64,000 bases of DNA from Megalobrama amblycephala (taxonomy: Eukaryota > Chordata > Actinopteri > Cypriniformes > Xenocyprididae). The translations under genes and the position numbers were made by a program. Shown piece after piece: positions 1-12,101 of this stretch. How positions within the stretch are numbered: the first letter of the stretch is position 1; the number at the start of each line of letters is the position of its first letter. The notes under the pieces were generated by a model. That model was not told the DNA's origin, did not search any database, and was given only the letters and a program-made list of their open reading frames with translations. Location: contig NC_063049.1 in the NCBI RefSeq assembly GCF_018812025.1, positions 37,291,947-37,355,946 of the forward strand, given 5' to 3'.

Positions 1-855
1 AAACCACATCTTTTCACTTCAGTAAACACTACAGCAGGGGCATTTCTAGGGATCATAAACATAGCATCTGTTTTTCTACTTATTACTGCCGTGATTTGGC
101 AGATATTTACATCCACAAGACAAAATAGCAGCTGAATTTTTACGCAATAATAGCGGAGTACAGTAAATGAGGGTGGTGGCGAAGCTTTTCAGATCTAGCT
201 GGAAAAACAAGCAAGACCAGTACTTTGAGTAAATTAAGCCCTCCCAAATTTTGATGGCATTCCAAACCCAACTGTGAGAGTGACTTTTCCTTTTAAATGG
301 CCCTCAGAGAATGATTTCATCACTAATTCCTAAAAAAGGCCTTTCCAAAGAGTGTACGTTATTAGACTGGGGTAATGTTTCTTAAGCTTTTGTACAGGGG
401 AAAACAGATACTGTGGTTATGACTTCATATTTTTTCTGGCTGTTACTATTGGAAGCATAGAAACCCACTGAACGGGAAACTGAAAAAAGGCTGCGGTGAG
501 ATGCAGCTTTCAGAATTAAACAACAGGAGAACGCTGTGAATCGCAGAAACACTCATTGCTGACAGTTTGAGGACAATTTCCTACGCCAACAAAGGAAAAT
601 GTTTGGGATTAAATGAGCACACATCAGGCCTGGTATAGAGGGGCTTTTTCATTCTTGCCATAAACGATGAACATTCATTTTCGCAGAGCGCAGCCCCAAA
701 CCCACACATCTGAATTTGATTCTTCTCATATAAAGAAGATCTCCGAGGAGTGAAAATAATTCAGCCCAACAGCAGACTGTCTCTGTGATCTACAATGTTT
801 GGAATATCTTCGAGCAGGTGCACGATTAAACTCAACGGAAGTTTGCTTCTGCTGT
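1..855. other. Intronic DNA with no recognised feature
   Basis: AT-rich, apparently single-copy sequence. No exon-like open frame flanked by splice sites, no terminal inverted repeat and no long microsatellite was seen. It probably belongs to the long intron of the minus-strand ZNF385-family gene whose exons lie near 61.5 kb. Confidence 0.5.
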
Positions 856-1373
856 TTAAAGTAATTCAGACAGAAATGAAAATCCTGTCATCATCTACCC
901 ACCTTCATGTCATTCCAAACCTGTATGACTTTATTTCAACCATGGAGTTACAAAAGTATTCATCAGAATATCAAAGGGGTTCTTTTCCATACAGTAAGAG
1001 AGAATAGATATAAAAGTGGTCCATATACGACCCCGCACTATAGCTTTTTTTTTTTTAACTGAATGCAAGAGAAAATGAAATTTGAGAGCTACAGTGGAGT
1101 TATGGCTTAAATTTCAGTCTGTTTCTCACAAAAATATATAACTTCAGAAGCCTTGGAATTTAACGCACAAGCCACACTTTATGGTATATTTTTATAGTGC
1201 TATTTTCCTTTTTGGAACTTGACAGTCCCAGTTCACTTTCATTGTATGGAAAAGCTCAGCCTAGCACCTCCTTTTTTTTTTTTTTTTGCATTTCACATAA
1301 GAAAATAAATCCTTTGTGTTTGGAACAACATAAAATAATGATGTTTTCATTTCTGGGTGAACTACTCCTTTAA
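856..1373. repeat. Palindromic MITE (Angel-like)
   Basis: The left end reads TTAAAGTAATTCAGACAGAA and runs into the CTGTCATCATCTACCCACC-type arm. The right end reads TTCTGGGTGAACTACTCC followed by TTTAA, an imperfect inverted copy of the left. This is the very abundant cyprinid family whose arms begin roughly TTAAAGGGATAGTTCACC. The name Angel is given from memory of teleost inverted-repeat elements. It has no coding capacity and the two arms have diverged. Confidence 0.65.
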
Positions 1374-1538
1374 TATTTTGTGATGGACATGTCTGACACT
1401 TTATATGTACTGGTGCCAAAGTTACCAGGTTTTTCCCAAGGTTTTTTTTTTCCCTCCATTACTGTCACCTGAGTTTTGGTTCCTTGCCACTGTGGCATTT
1501 GGCTGGTTAAGTTGAGGTTTAAAAGACACTTAGCGCCG

Positions 1539-1797
1539 GATTTACTAAGCAGGGTAAATTAGCATGAGAGCGCAATTCCAAAAAATCACAGATGGGAGTG
1601 GAAAGTTCTGCGTGTGATCTACTGACGACGCGCAAATGAAAGAACACAGACGCGGCCGTACCATTTCCATAATGACCAGCACAATCTACCAAGAGCAGCA
1701 CAAATTAGCGCCTGGTTTAAGACATGTTTTTTTTTTTTTTGCTATTAAATAATGGCGGAAATAACAGTAAATTGACTAGCGCAAACCTTAGTAAATC
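1539..1797. repeat. Short MITE with GATTTACTAAG ends
   Basis: The 11-bp ends GATTTACTAAG (1539) and CTTAGTAAATC (1787-1797) are perfect inverted copies, and both are bordered by GCGC-rich subterminal sequence. The interior has no open frame of interest. The superfamily was not assigned and no target duplication was resolved. Confidence 0.5.
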
Positions 1798-1826
1798 ACC
1801 TTGAATGATTCACTTAAATATTCTCC

Positions 1827-1974
1827 TTTTGTTTCGAATCAGTGGTTTGGAGCATGTATCAAACTACCAAAGTCACGTGAACTATTGAAATTTTGAAACA
1901 CTTGTGATGTAACGAAGCCTCGTTTACTGAAATCACGTGATTTTGGCACTCTGAACCACTGATTCAAAACAAAA
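1827..1974. repeat. Small inverted-repeat element (GAATCAGTGGTT arms)
   Basis: GAATCAGTGGTT at 1836-1847 and AACCACTGATTC at 1954-1965 are perfect inverted copies. The match continues outward over TTTTGTTT with one mismatch. The element lies directly against an Angel-like right arm (2025-2332) and may be inserted into that older element. Confidence 0.5.
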
Positions 1975-2024
1975 TACTCGTAAAGACTCGCAAAACATGA
2001 AGCAGTGTTTTGAAATCGCCCATC

Positions 2025-2332
2025 ACTAGATATTGTTGAATAAAGTCGTTATTTTGGGGGGGGTTTTGGCGCTCAAAAAGTATTCTCGCCGCTTTATAAC
2101 ATTACGGTTGAACCACTGTACTCACATGAACTGTTTTAAATATGTCTTTAGTAGCTTTCTGGCCATTGAAATAGAAAATAATCTTGCTGGCAATGCACTG
2201 AGCCATCAGATTTTATCAAAAAATATCTTAATTTGTGTTCTGAAGATGAACGAAGGTCTTAAGGGTGTGGAACAACATGAGGGTGAGTAATTAATGACAG
2301 AATTTTCATTTTTGGGTGAACTAACCTTTTAA
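2025..2332. repeat. Angel-like MITE, right half
   Basis: The sequence runs from an AATAAAGTCGTTATTTT core through GAACGAAGGTCTTAAGGGTG to the terminal TTTTTGGGTGAACTAACC arm. This is the characteristic right half of the family. The matching left arm is missing or replaced by the element at 1827-1974. Confidence 0.6.
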
Positions 2333-3782
2333 TATTCAGTAATATTATCAATTTGATGGCACTGACACTATTGGATGAGAACAAAACTTGAACTAATTTG
2401 AAATTAACAATGACAATTGTATTCTCTAGAGCTGCTTTAGAGCTGAATCAAATTTTTCAGCAACATCGACACTGTTATTGAACTAAACTGAATCAACACT
2501 GAACTGACTTGAGCTGAATAACGACATTATTATCTTCTGTAGAGCTGCTTTATAGCAAAAACTTTAGATAAACAAAGAGAGTGCACCCATATTACTATAA
2601 ATGGGAGAAAGTGTAATGCGCAATATGGCGTAATAAGTCCCACCTTCTAAATAAAAAAGCCAATCGCCAACTTTACTTCATAACTAATGAATTTGGCAAT
2701 ATTCACACTGTTACTGAAATAAACTAAATCAACATTGAACTAAACTGAGCTGATTAATAACACTATTGTCTTTTTAGAGCTGTAACTGTATTAGTTTCAT
2801 AACTGAAGAACTTAATACTGTTATTTTCTTGTTTATTTTAAAGCTGCTACTATACCTTTAAGACTAACACGTTAAATTATTTAAATTATCATGAAATTAG
2901 GACCGGGCTTGCTAACATCAAGGTTACTGAGAAGAGTTACTGAGCACACACTCCTGTTCAGTCATCAATGAGCCTTTTGAGGACAGCACTTAACTCTGGG
3001 TTCCTCCAGAGGGATTGTCCGTGTAATTAGTGCACCGTAAGTCACTATGGATGGAAAGTGTCTGCTAAGGGCGAGAAACTTCCTTCCATCACAAAGATAT
3101 TCATTAGAAAGGCGACAGCAGGTCAATGATGTTAGCTTCAGCTGATGTGAATCCATGCAGAGGAAAGTCTAAGAGAGCGACAGCAACATCACAGTGTGAA
3201 ATGTACAGTACTAAGCTGAAACATAAGAGCATAGACACAATGCTATTGTAATACCTGCGTTCAGCTCTTGATCTACCACCCACACACCAAGTTTACATGT
3301 TTAGAAACTAGCTGAGTGTCTAGGACACTTTTTTATAGTAATTATATTAAAAGAGAATTATGTGTTAGAGCACTGCACTATAAAAGCTGTTTAAATGAAT
3401 TATTTACTGCTCACTGATGCAAAAACAGATTTTAATTTTATAATTGGCTATGGTAATTCTCAGGTTTAAATCAATGAGATGCCCTGAGATCACATACACA
3501 AACACACAGCTCAATGTGTCAGAGCATATGTAATAGCTTCAACAATCACAAATATTTCAGAGTTAACATAAAATGCAACCTGTTTACTTCCATAATCTGA
3601 TATTTCTAAATGTAAGTACATACAATACGAAAAAAATAAAAAATAAATAAATAATGGTAAGGACACTGAGTAAAATATATATTTATAAATTCATTCTGAG
3701 ATTTGAGAAAAGGCACACTTTGACATTTAAAGTCACAATTGTCAATTTTAATTTTAATTTTTTGTCTCGATTTTAAAAATGC
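2333..3782. other. Intronic DNA, nothing recognised
   Basis: AT-rich DNA without splice-flanked open frames. Short motifs around AACTGAATCAACA at about 2480 and 2725 recur loosely and may be old repeat debris. The segment near 3680-3770 carries AAAGTCACAATTGTCAA, which relates to the quasi-repeats at 4247-4440. Confidence 0.4.
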
Positions 3783-4244
3783 ACTACCATTCAAAAGGTT
3801 TTTTTTAAAGAAATTAAAATGTTATTAAGCAAGGATGCATTTGATCAAAAGTGACAGTAACAACATTTATAATGTTACAAAAGATTTATATTTCAAATAA
3901 ATACTGTTCTTTCTAACGTTCTTTTGAAAAAACAAAGAATACACAAAAATATAAAGTAGCACAACTGTCTGCAACAGTGATAATAATAATAATAATAATA
4001 AAAATATTTCTTGAGCAGCAAATCAGCATATTAGAATAATTTCCAAAGGGTCATGTGACACTGAAGACTGGAGTAATGAAGCTGAAAATTCAGCTTTGCC
4101 ATCAAAGGAATAAATTACATTTTAAAATACATTCAAATAGAAAACAGTTACTATGGATTTATCATCAAACAAATGCAGTCTTGGTGAGCATAAGATACTT
4201 ATAAGATACCAAATCTTACAGACCTCAAACTTTTGAATGGTAGT
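3783..4244. repeat. Interspersed repeat with ACTACCATTCAAAAG ends
   Basis: A 15-bp terminal inverted repeat is perfect: ACTACCATTCAAAAG at 3783 and CTTTTGAATGGTAGT ending at 4244. The interior contains the landmarks TTGAGCAGCAAATCAGCATA and TCATGTGACACTGAAGACTG. The same family recurs at about 15740-16030 (fragment), 39484-40905 and 52950-54005, so it is a high-copy non-autonomous DNA element. A (TAA)n run lies at about 3979-4001. Confidence 0.75.
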
Positions 4245-4246
4245 AT

Positions 4247-4440
4247 ATAGTCACAACTACATAAAGTCATATTATGACACAGATATAAAAGCACACTACA
4301 ACAGTATATAGTCACATTGTGACACAGAGTAACAATTTTGAGATATAAAGTCACATTGTGACATAAAGTTACAATTGTGTGAGATTTAAATTACATTATG
4401 ACAAAGTTGCAATGGTGCTATATAAAGAAAAAAGTAAATA
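4247..4440. repeat. Diverged quasi-repeats around TCACATTGTGACA
   Basis: Several imperfect copies of a self-complementary motif (AGTCACATTGTGACACAG, AAGTCACATTGTGACATAAA, AATTACATTATGACAAAG) occur at roughly 35-60 bp spacing. Related words occur on the left side of the 3783-4244 element. That element may therefore have inserted into an older simple-repeat block. Confidence 0.4.
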
Positions 4441-5417
4441 GTATCAATTTTGGTTTCACGTTAACTTTAAAAGATATTTTTGGATTTATTAAGTCTGGCC
4501 TTGCTATTAACTGACTGTCTAGTGTAAATTGATATTATACTAGAATAGACTAACTATTAGCCAGCTTACATGGCTTTATGAAGTCAGTCATAGATCATAA
4601 GTGGTGCTGAAAAGTAAACTGAGGCCATAATTCTGGCACATTCTGTCAGGCTAGATGACACAAAGGGTGATATCGGCTGTCCATCGCAGCTAGATGCAGT
4701 TATAATGAGACAGTCTCTTTAGAAGGCATAGTTGACCACATTCGGATGAAACTACTTAATGTGACACAGCTGCTCAAATGTGTTTTGTTTTTTTTCTTCT
4801 GTGGAGCCGTTCGCATGTAGACAATGCACGCAAAGCCATCACTATTTCAGGCAAATCTAATAATGTCCTAAATTCAATTTAAATGCAGATTTACAAGCCA
4901 GCGCTTCAGGTCCGCATCAGAGCGAGACAGAACGGGCTCAGTCTGTGCCTTTAAACACAATTTGTGAAAACGAAGTTGGTGTGGCTTCTAATAAAAATCT
5001 CCTGACAACAGGGTAAATGAAATCATGCCTCACTATGAGCGTGTGTCCTTGTGCTACAGGGAATGATTAGATTGCCAGAAATTGCCAGGTGATGCAATGA
5101 ACAGCTTGGAATTACAAGAACATCCACAGGTCACAATGCAGCATTCTCACACTGCACTGTTTTTCTCACCATCTTTCCATGAATACAGAATGAACGGCTT
5201 TGGAAATAGACAGAAGAGTTTTTAACCACTTACCGTAATGACAACTCATCCAGTTTAACTAATCTGTTTTTTGTCAATCGGCATTTGGCCTGCAACCACT
5301 TTTATATGATAATTGATTCATTTGTCAGTTATTTCTTCTATTAATCTGAAGAAATATTAACCATGAATTTTTTTTTCAGTACACTTTGATGAAAAGAAAG
5401 TGATAACTGTGATAATA
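4441..5417. other. Intronic DNA, nothing recognised
   Basis: No repeat termini, splice-flanked open frame or low-complexity run of note. Composition is somewhat less AT-rich from about 4800 to 5200. Confidence 0.35.
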
Positions 5418-5659
5418 GGCCCTTTTCACATGACGTCACATAGCAGCGGGTGGATCTAAAGTAGGCCTAGATGTTTATGATAAGATGATAACAAGATTGC
5501 GATTCCACGCAGATGTTGTGATGTTCCTGGCTGTGGAAAAGCATCATCTTTGCATAATCTGCTGAAGGATCCTGATGTCAGAGAAAAATGGATTCATGCC
5601 CTAGTCACGTCAGCGCTGACTTGCATTTTTGTACCATACATTTTACCATTAAGAATAAG

Positions 5660-6718
5660 CAGAGATGTATAGTAACGAAGTAGAACTACTTCACTACTGT
5701 ACTTAAGTACTAAAAGGCGGTATCTGTACTTTACTAGAGTATTATTTTTTTCTCCTACTTCCACTTTTACTTCAGTACATATTTTCGATGAGTTTAATAC
5801 TTTTACTCCGATATTTTTTTTTATGTGCTGCATCGTTACTCGTTACAATTATAAAAATGTTGATGAAGCTGACGCATCAATGAGCGAATCAAGTGATTAA
5901 GAAGCTGCGCATGCTCCCATTCTGCCTTTTGATCAGCTAAAAAGATCAACCAAAGACGAACCAAAAACACTACCTTCCACCCCTTCAACTTCAAGTGATC
6001 GTGGCTGTGAGAGTGAGGAAGGAGACCAACCCTTGTCAGGGCGCATATACGAGCGAGCGAGTCCCGGCCGCGCGCGCGCGCGCATTCACCGTCTTAAAAC
6101 AACACGAGCGCTGTCTTGCTCTCAAATTGCTCTCTATTTGTTTACATAGTTAATGTGCACTGTGAAGTAACATATACAAACAATGAACAGCTGTATTTTT
6201 ATTAACTAAGATTAACAAAGATTAATAAATACAGTAACAAATGTATTGATCATGGTTAGTTCATGTTGGTTATTAGTCTAATACATTAACTAATGTAATG
6301 TTAACGAATCAAACCATATTATAAAGTGTTACAAACAAATCATTTACTTAGAACACCTCTTGAAATGAGAATATAAGTGTGCTTACCCCATTTTTTTTTT
6401 TTTTAGTAAGAGTGGTAGTTTAGCCTAGTTTAGACTGGAGTGAGGTGAAAACAGAAAAAAAGTGCAAAGCAAGTTGTTGTTAGCTAGCTGTTAATTTTAT
6501 TCAATTGTATATGGTAGAACTATTAGTCAAAATAAACTTTTTGGTAATGAAATCAAAGTGCTGACAACAAACAAAGCATCTCAACTTGTCTGCATCTTTA
6601 GTACTTCTACTTAAGTGTGGTGCTTAAAGAGCACTTCAACTTTTACTCAAGTCACTTTTTTGATAGAGCACTTGTACTTTTACTCAAGTCTGGGTCTCTA
6701 GTACTTTATACATCTCTG
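5660..6718. mobile_element. Non-autonomous hAT element, 1059 bp
   Basis: Ends are CAGAGATGTATA (5660) and TATACATCTCTG (to 6718), a 12-bp perfect inverted repeat. A perfect 8-bp target duplication AGAATAAG lies at 5652-5659 and 6719-6726. The 8-bp duplication is diagnostic of the hAT superfamily. The interior has one stop-broken coding-like stretch at about 5860-6040, a (CG)n run near 6068-6083, and a secondary repeat at 6147-6330. Subterminal TACTTTTACT-type words recur near both ends. No intact transposase is present. Confidence 0.85.
6147..6330. repeat. Repeat shared with 59658-59820
   Basis: The words ACAAACAATGAACAGCTGTA, AACAAAGATTAATAAATACA and TCATGGTTAGTTCATGTT occur in the same order in a second copy at 59658-59820. 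Both copies lie inside hAT elements of different families, so this is an independent repeat carried by or inserted into both. Confidence 0.6.
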
Positions 6719-7110
6719 AGAATAAGTCGCGATACGATACTGGCTTTGCCCAAAACATTTTGCTCAAAGATCAGGAATCAACCATTTTGGAATCAGCAAG
6801 GACCCCACAAACTGTAAGTAATGAATTTCATGTTTAAACTGGTAATGACAGTTAAATTCATAATGAATAATCCTAGTATTTTTTACTTCATAGAACGCTC
6901 TCTTTATAATGGCTGAAGCTTTCAATCACGCAGTGCGAGTTTATCTGGACACTCGCCAAAACTACCGTTATAGTGACACTCTTACACTACACAATAAATC
7001 TCTTACTGTATTTAAATAATTTGTGCATTGTTAGTTAAGGTGAAAGCACTTTGTGAGATTGCAGAAATTGCGTTGCAATGACGAGATCACTGCATTCACG
7101 CGATCAACAG

Positions 7111-8240
7111 ACCAGAGATGTTCACAAGTCCCTGCGGTCAAGTCCAAGTCAAGTCTCAAGTCTTTGAGGTCCAAGTCCAAGTGAAGTCTCAAGTCTTTGA
7201 GGTCCAAGTCCAAGTGAAGTCTCAAGTCAAGTCTTTGTTCTATTTTATATTTTTTCAGCTAGTTGTAACTGTAATTAACAGTGTAGTTAAATATCAAAAC
7301 AGATTACTTTTACTTTAAAATTGTCTAATAAAGCACACAAAATACTACTTCAATCATTTTTATTACTTTCTTTATACAAACTTATACCAAACTTACAACT
7401 TTATACAAAATTATACCATTTAGAACCACCGCAAGGAAAAAAGTGCTGTGTATTTTGAGCTATATGAGTTGCCGTAGTTTGCTGTAGATCTCAAGCAATG
7501 CTGGAAAATGTGGTCTTCCAGTGAGCGCTGGCGGTAACAAAACCTATGAATAGACGAGCGTTACAGTAAACAACACAACGAACAACAATAATAACGCACT
7601 GCGACTTAACAACCCGATCTGTGGAAATGAGTCGGACGGACAGGGTCATAAATTGCGCATGGAAGTGCTCGTTCAATCCAAATACAATTTAACATGGTAA
7701 ATCTGGATATTAAATGCATTATCAAATACTTTGGCAAAAATAAAGTAAAAAAATGAAAAGGACATGTACTTCTTGAAAATGGACCACAAGCAAGCCTCTG
7801 CAGCTGTGCAACACCGCAGCTTCACTTCAGATTAATTGATTGCTTTTCAAATGAAATGACAAAGTTTATCACAAGGTAAGGCTTGGCTATGTTGTTATTA
7901 TTTGTTGCTAATTTAACAAGTTTTCTAATGGGTGATGAATTCGCGTGCCTTCAGATGCGTCACGCGCTCGATGGCTTGGTGTGTTTAGAGCTGATTTGTG
8001 ATATTCGCTGCTGCAGCACATATTTGGGAATGAATGGATAGTAAAATGTGGTGTTTCGTGCCATCGTGTGGGGTAGTAAATAGAGAACGTAATCGGGAAT
8101 GTCACGCCAAAAGACTTGTATTTTTCACAAGTCTCTGTCTTCAGGTCCAAGTCAAGTCTCGAGTCAAGTCTCGGGTTAGTATTCACGAGTCCAAGTCAAG
8201 TCACATGTCATTTATTTTTGTGACTTAAGTGTGACTTATC
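7111..8240. repeat. Repeat region with AAGTCCAAGTCAAGTCTC subrepeats
   Basis: Two clusters of the subrepeat GTCCAAGTCAAGTCTC bracket about 900 bp. The left cluster at 7130-7235 is a partial tandem array with period about 43 bp. The right cluster is at 8125-8205. The left border begins CAGAGATGTTCACAAGTC, sharing CAGAGATG with the hAT element at 5660. This suggests a hAT-type element, but the opposite terminus and a target duplication were not found. Confidence 0.5.
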
Positions 8241-8540
8241 TTGGCAGCTTTAATATTAAAAATGTGTTGAAAGTATTTGAAAAGATTCCACATGTAATAC
8301 TTATTTCAATTGCAAAGATGTCAGCCAATCACAGCAGTGGGTGTTTACACTGAAGTCTCACAACAGACATGACCCTTCAAACAAGTGAAGGTTCAAATCA
8401 GAGAACTAAAATCAGGGTAGAAAATAGCCATTTATTTCTAAATTATAAAAAAAAAATTTGATATAAAAATCATATTAACATTATAAGTGCACCTCAGGAA
8501 ACATAAAATAATAATAATAAAAAATATTTCATGACCTCTT

Positions 8541-9300
8541 TAAAGGCCCACTGAAGAGTGTTGGAAAGCGCAACATTATTCAATGTGTTGACGTAATTTC
8601 AACTGAAACAGGAAGACAGGGCAATATATCGAACAGCCCCGCTCCTTTTTTTAGCCAATAGCGTTTAGTTTATGTTACAGCTCGCCAGAGCCATTAGACT
8701 CTGTAAAACCTCTGTCTTCTTCTAATCTCTAACCGTTTCTCCTCAAAATGTTCTTTATATTGCTTATATACAGCATTCTGTGCAGAATTCAAATGGATCC
8801 GATATCTTTTCTGTTCTGTGCCGACTTGCGCATATGATCTGCTTTGAGCTCTCGTGTCTCTGGACCGGAGCAGAATGTGCTCGCGTTGCGGCGGTTCATG
8901 TGACACTAACGTGAAAACGGACTTCATTCGCGTTAAAGGAAAGTATATTTACACAGTCTGAATCGTTCCCTATTCTCTTTATAGTGCACTTGTGCCATTC
9001 ACCATGTAATAAACGTGTGAGCAAATGACCGATTTCAGCCAAGGCTTCAGCGTCTGTAAGAGTGTAGGAGGAGGCGGGACTTCAGATTCTAGAGAACATT
9101 TGATTGGACCGAAGATTTGACGAGAAACTGAAGTGTGATGTGATGTCATGAAAATCCAATGATCCATTTTAGCGGAAGTGAGAGACTGTACGTTTTGAAT
9201 GCTTATATCTCCTAAATGCAAATTTTGTCATTGTTTTGGAACAACTTAAGGCTAACATATTCATACATAAAAGCTTAAAATATATTAAAATTCGAAGGTG
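8541..9300. repeat. Probable interspersed repeat (TTTAAAGGCCCACTGAAG start)
   Basis: The block starts at TTAAAGGCCCACTGAAGAG and contains AACTGAAACAGGAAG and GACTTGCGCATATGATCTGC. I recall these as landmarks of a common zebrafish/cyprinid repeat. It is richer in GC than its flanks. The right boundary is approximate and no terminal inverted repeat was resolved. The assignment rests on family memory. Confidence 0.4.
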
Positions 9301-9970
9301 ACTGTATCACCCCCTTGAGTCTTGAGGTTTATTACTATCACAATAACACAACAACATATGTTAAGTATAACAGGACCTTGTTTGCAATGATTTGCCCACT
9401 CAGTCACGTTGGTCTTTGCATACTAAAATTATATTCGGCTTTAGTTTAATGAAAACAAAGATAATGTTACAAAACCTATTCTCGAAGCATCGCTGCTGTC
9501 TACCCTCTGTCTGTTCAGTGCACTCAAATGGTACTTAACAATTAAATGGGTTCACTTATCTCAAATACTAGTTTTTGAGTAATACAAACTCGAGAGCCAG
9601 TTCGCTACAGATTGTTTTGTAACACAGCTGTGAGGTAATGTTTCACCCCCACCCTCAGGTGTAAGTGTGCATTTGCATGCGAGAAAAAGCTTGGTGTTTG
9701 TTCTCCTGAGAGGGGGTGGACATACGTACACTAAAAGTGAGTGTGCAAATGGAAGTAAGGTCCTTGAGTGAAAGTGCAAATGAGCAGATGCATTTCAGCT
9801 ATAGCGAGAAAGGTTACTCTCGCTCTCTCAATCACCCCGTGGAATAGTGGGTGGTGAATCTTTTACTCTTATTTTACTCTATATATGTACACTGGAGTGA
9901 CTCATCGAGATTGACTCAATCCACCTGCAAGAGATGAGGGATGGAAAGAGAGATAAAGTCTAGAAGAAAC

Positions 9971-9994
9971 GGAGGAGGAGGAGGAGGAGGAGGA
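9971..9994. repeat. (GGA)n microsatellite
   Basis: Eight uninterrupted GGA units, followed by AAGAAGG. Confidence 0.85.
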
Positions 9995-10439
9995 AGAAGG
10001 TGGAATCAAAGGGCAAAATCTGAAGGCAAATTCTTGTGTTTGGATGCTTAGAAGATGCATTGCATCCCACCGCCAGAATCCACAGCTGTCAGACCCTCAC
10101 TGTCAGAGGAGATCTGCATGTCCAGGGTTGGATCGTTCAGTGAGATATACTCTTGTGTTGACAGTAGGATTAGAGGTTCTCGGGAGGATAATGACTGGAG
10201 ACAATACACTGGGAACGTTCAAGAGATCTATCACCTGCTTTCTGGGCACCTGTGAACTCACGTGCCGGCAAAGGGGCCGCAGCTAAATCTGTGTCCACTC
10301 TGGGGAACATTCAGCCCGGTGCAGCGACATGAATCAGCTACGTAATGTTGGCGAAAACAGCATGAAAGAAATACCACCAACATTATCAGTCCCAAGGTCT
10401 GCACTTCACAGAACAATATGGCACACCAAATCAAAACCA

Positions 10440-10440
10440 C

Positions 10441-10470
<30 letters not shown>
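10440..10470. repeat. (GAAA)n microsatellite
   Basis: About seven tandem AAGA/GAAA tetranucleotide units. Confidence 0.9.
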
Positions 10471-10471
<1 letters not shown>

Positions 10472-10782
10472 GAGACTGCGTACAGTTATTCAGCTATGAC
10501 AGTTCAGCAGAGAATGTCTGACATGTTGGCAGCTTGTCAATAATATGATTACTAGGTTTCTAGTAATCTTCTAGGCATCCTCAGAAGACTGTATCCAGAC
10601 GAAAAACATTAAAGGGTTACTTCACCCAAAAATGAAAATTCTGTCATTAATTACTCACACTCATGTCGTTTCACATCAGTAAGACCTTTGTTCATCTTCA
10701 TAACACAGCTTTCTGTCCCTCCATAGAGATCCAACACAACTACCACTTTCAAGGTTTAGAAAGGTAGGAAAGAGCTCATTAA

Positions 10783-12101
10783 CCCTCTGGAGTCTGAGGC
10801 TGATTTGGGGCCTGGAGAAGTTTTGACATACCCTGACATTTGTGCCCTTTTCATTTGTTCATAAACATATTAATGACAAAGGTGTCATTACACTGTATTC
10901 AGCACAATCTAGGCTACAATAATATGTGAGGAACATGTATGCACATGTTTGTGTTTTTGAAGGAATAACGTTTATGCTTGGTTATTGAAAAAACAAAAAA
11001 AATAAGTCACTGAAATAAGGCCAAAAATATATATTAAATCTGTGTTTACAAGACTTCTGGGTATTGGAGGTTGTAGGCTAGAGTTTTTGCTTCAAAATTA
11101 TGTAAAACTTATAATGGCTACTTGTTCATATAACACAATATATTGATTTAGTTTTTGTAAGACACTTTTTTGTCAAGAAACACAGTATGCGTGGAGGCGT
11201 GAATCATCATGAATAATGGCTCATTTACACCTGAGAAGACAAAAGAAATTGATGGATTCTCATATGTTTATGTCATTTTCTATACAGAAGAGTTATATTT
11301 ATTCTATATTCATTGTTATCACTATGAGCGCTGGTGTTTTCAATTCATACTTGTAGCCGGAGGGCGCTCTGTACACCTTTAGTCCACAATTTATTCCAAA
11401 GAAAAAGAGGACATTTCAGAAATGGTGTTTTCAATTAATTCTTGCAGCCGGAGGGCGCTCTCTGTGCACATTTAGTCCACAAATTATTCTAAAGAAGAAG
11501 AACAACCAGGAACTAACGGCATGTCTTCCAGAGGTCGCTAACATACAGGCTTTTACATACAGATAAACACTTTTCAAGGCAATAAATACACGATCGAGAT
11601 GATGTATGTCTGTATTGACTCATAATTTGCGTCTAAATAGCGCTGGCTCCGTGGGCGTGGCCGCATTAGCGGATAATGAGCTGAATCACGGATTTCTGAC
11701 ATGTGTCTCTTTTCATACAGATTAAATAAACACAGAATATTTGTTTTCGATATGACTTATATGATTTAAAACCTGACATTTCAACGTGTCTTTAGACCTA
11801 AGTCTATTTTTTTTGTGATTAGTAGTCACTAAGTTATAGTTCATTTTCTGAGAACTATCAGATTTAACTTTGTTCAGAGGGAGAGGACAGATCATACATC
11901 ATTTTAGTTTTCTTTATTTAGCAAAAAGCACAATTTTGTTTTTACTCTGAGTGTATACAAATAAAAGAAGATATTCTATAGTTTCAATTGATGTATTACT
12001 TATGTCTCTATGACAAAAAATGACAGAGTATTTTAAGTCTGTTTTGCTGCAATGTGAAAAAAACCTGAAAACGCGCCGGCACGTTTTCAGACCTCAGGGA
12101 G
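10783..12101. mobile_element. TTAA-target element (piggyBac-type), non-autonomous
   Basis: The insert is flanked on both sides by TTAA (10779-10782 and 12102-12105). Removing it rejoins the host MITE exactly (AGCTCA, TTAA, AGTAATCC). Ends read CCCTCTGGAGTCTGAGG and, at the right, CAGACCTCAGGGAG, giving short imperfect inverted termini. TTAA duplication is the hallmark of piggyBac and also occurs in Kolobok. No transposase frame was found in about 1.3 kb. It contains a 91-bp tandem duplication at 11332-11505. Confidence 0.75.
11332..11505. repeat. 91-bp tandem duplication
   Basis: TGGTGTTTTCAATT starts at 11332 and again at 11423. Both copies continue through GCCGGAGGGCGCTCT and TTTAGTCCACAA. 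The copies differ by scattered substitutions and small indels, so the duplication is not recent. Confidence 0.8.

Larger units (their letters stand above)
5484..6816 (+). pseudogene. THAP-like zinc-finger exon fragment, split by a hAT element
   Basis: From 5511 the frame reads RCCDVPGCGKASSLHNLL and then KDPDVREKW, which resembles the N-terminal half of a THAP DNA-binding domain (Cys-x4-Cys, then a basic stretch and Trp). At the expected start site the codon is ATT, not ATG. The frame is interrupted at 5660 by a hAT element. It resumes after 6719 (SRDTILALPKTFCSKIRN) and stops at 6814, where the bases also form a GTAAGT donor-like site. The second THAP zinc pair (Cys-x2-His) is not seen. A possible following exon begins after TTTTACTTCATAG at about 6892. 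It is most likely a dead copy of a repeated THAP gene or transposon-linked gene. The assignment is by pattern only. Confidence 0.4.
9301..10608. other. Intronic DNA with two purine microsatellites
   Basis: No gene was recognised. It holds a (GGA)n array at about 9971-9994 and a (GAAA)n array at 10440-10470. The remainder has no splice-flanked open frame that looks coding. Confidence 0.45.

Noticed and set aside
8034..8120. A second possible THAP start (MWCFVPSCG)
   Set aside because: Only a Cys-x4-Cys with no following Trp or basic pattern, and it runs into the AAGTCCAAGTC repeat. Too weak to call.
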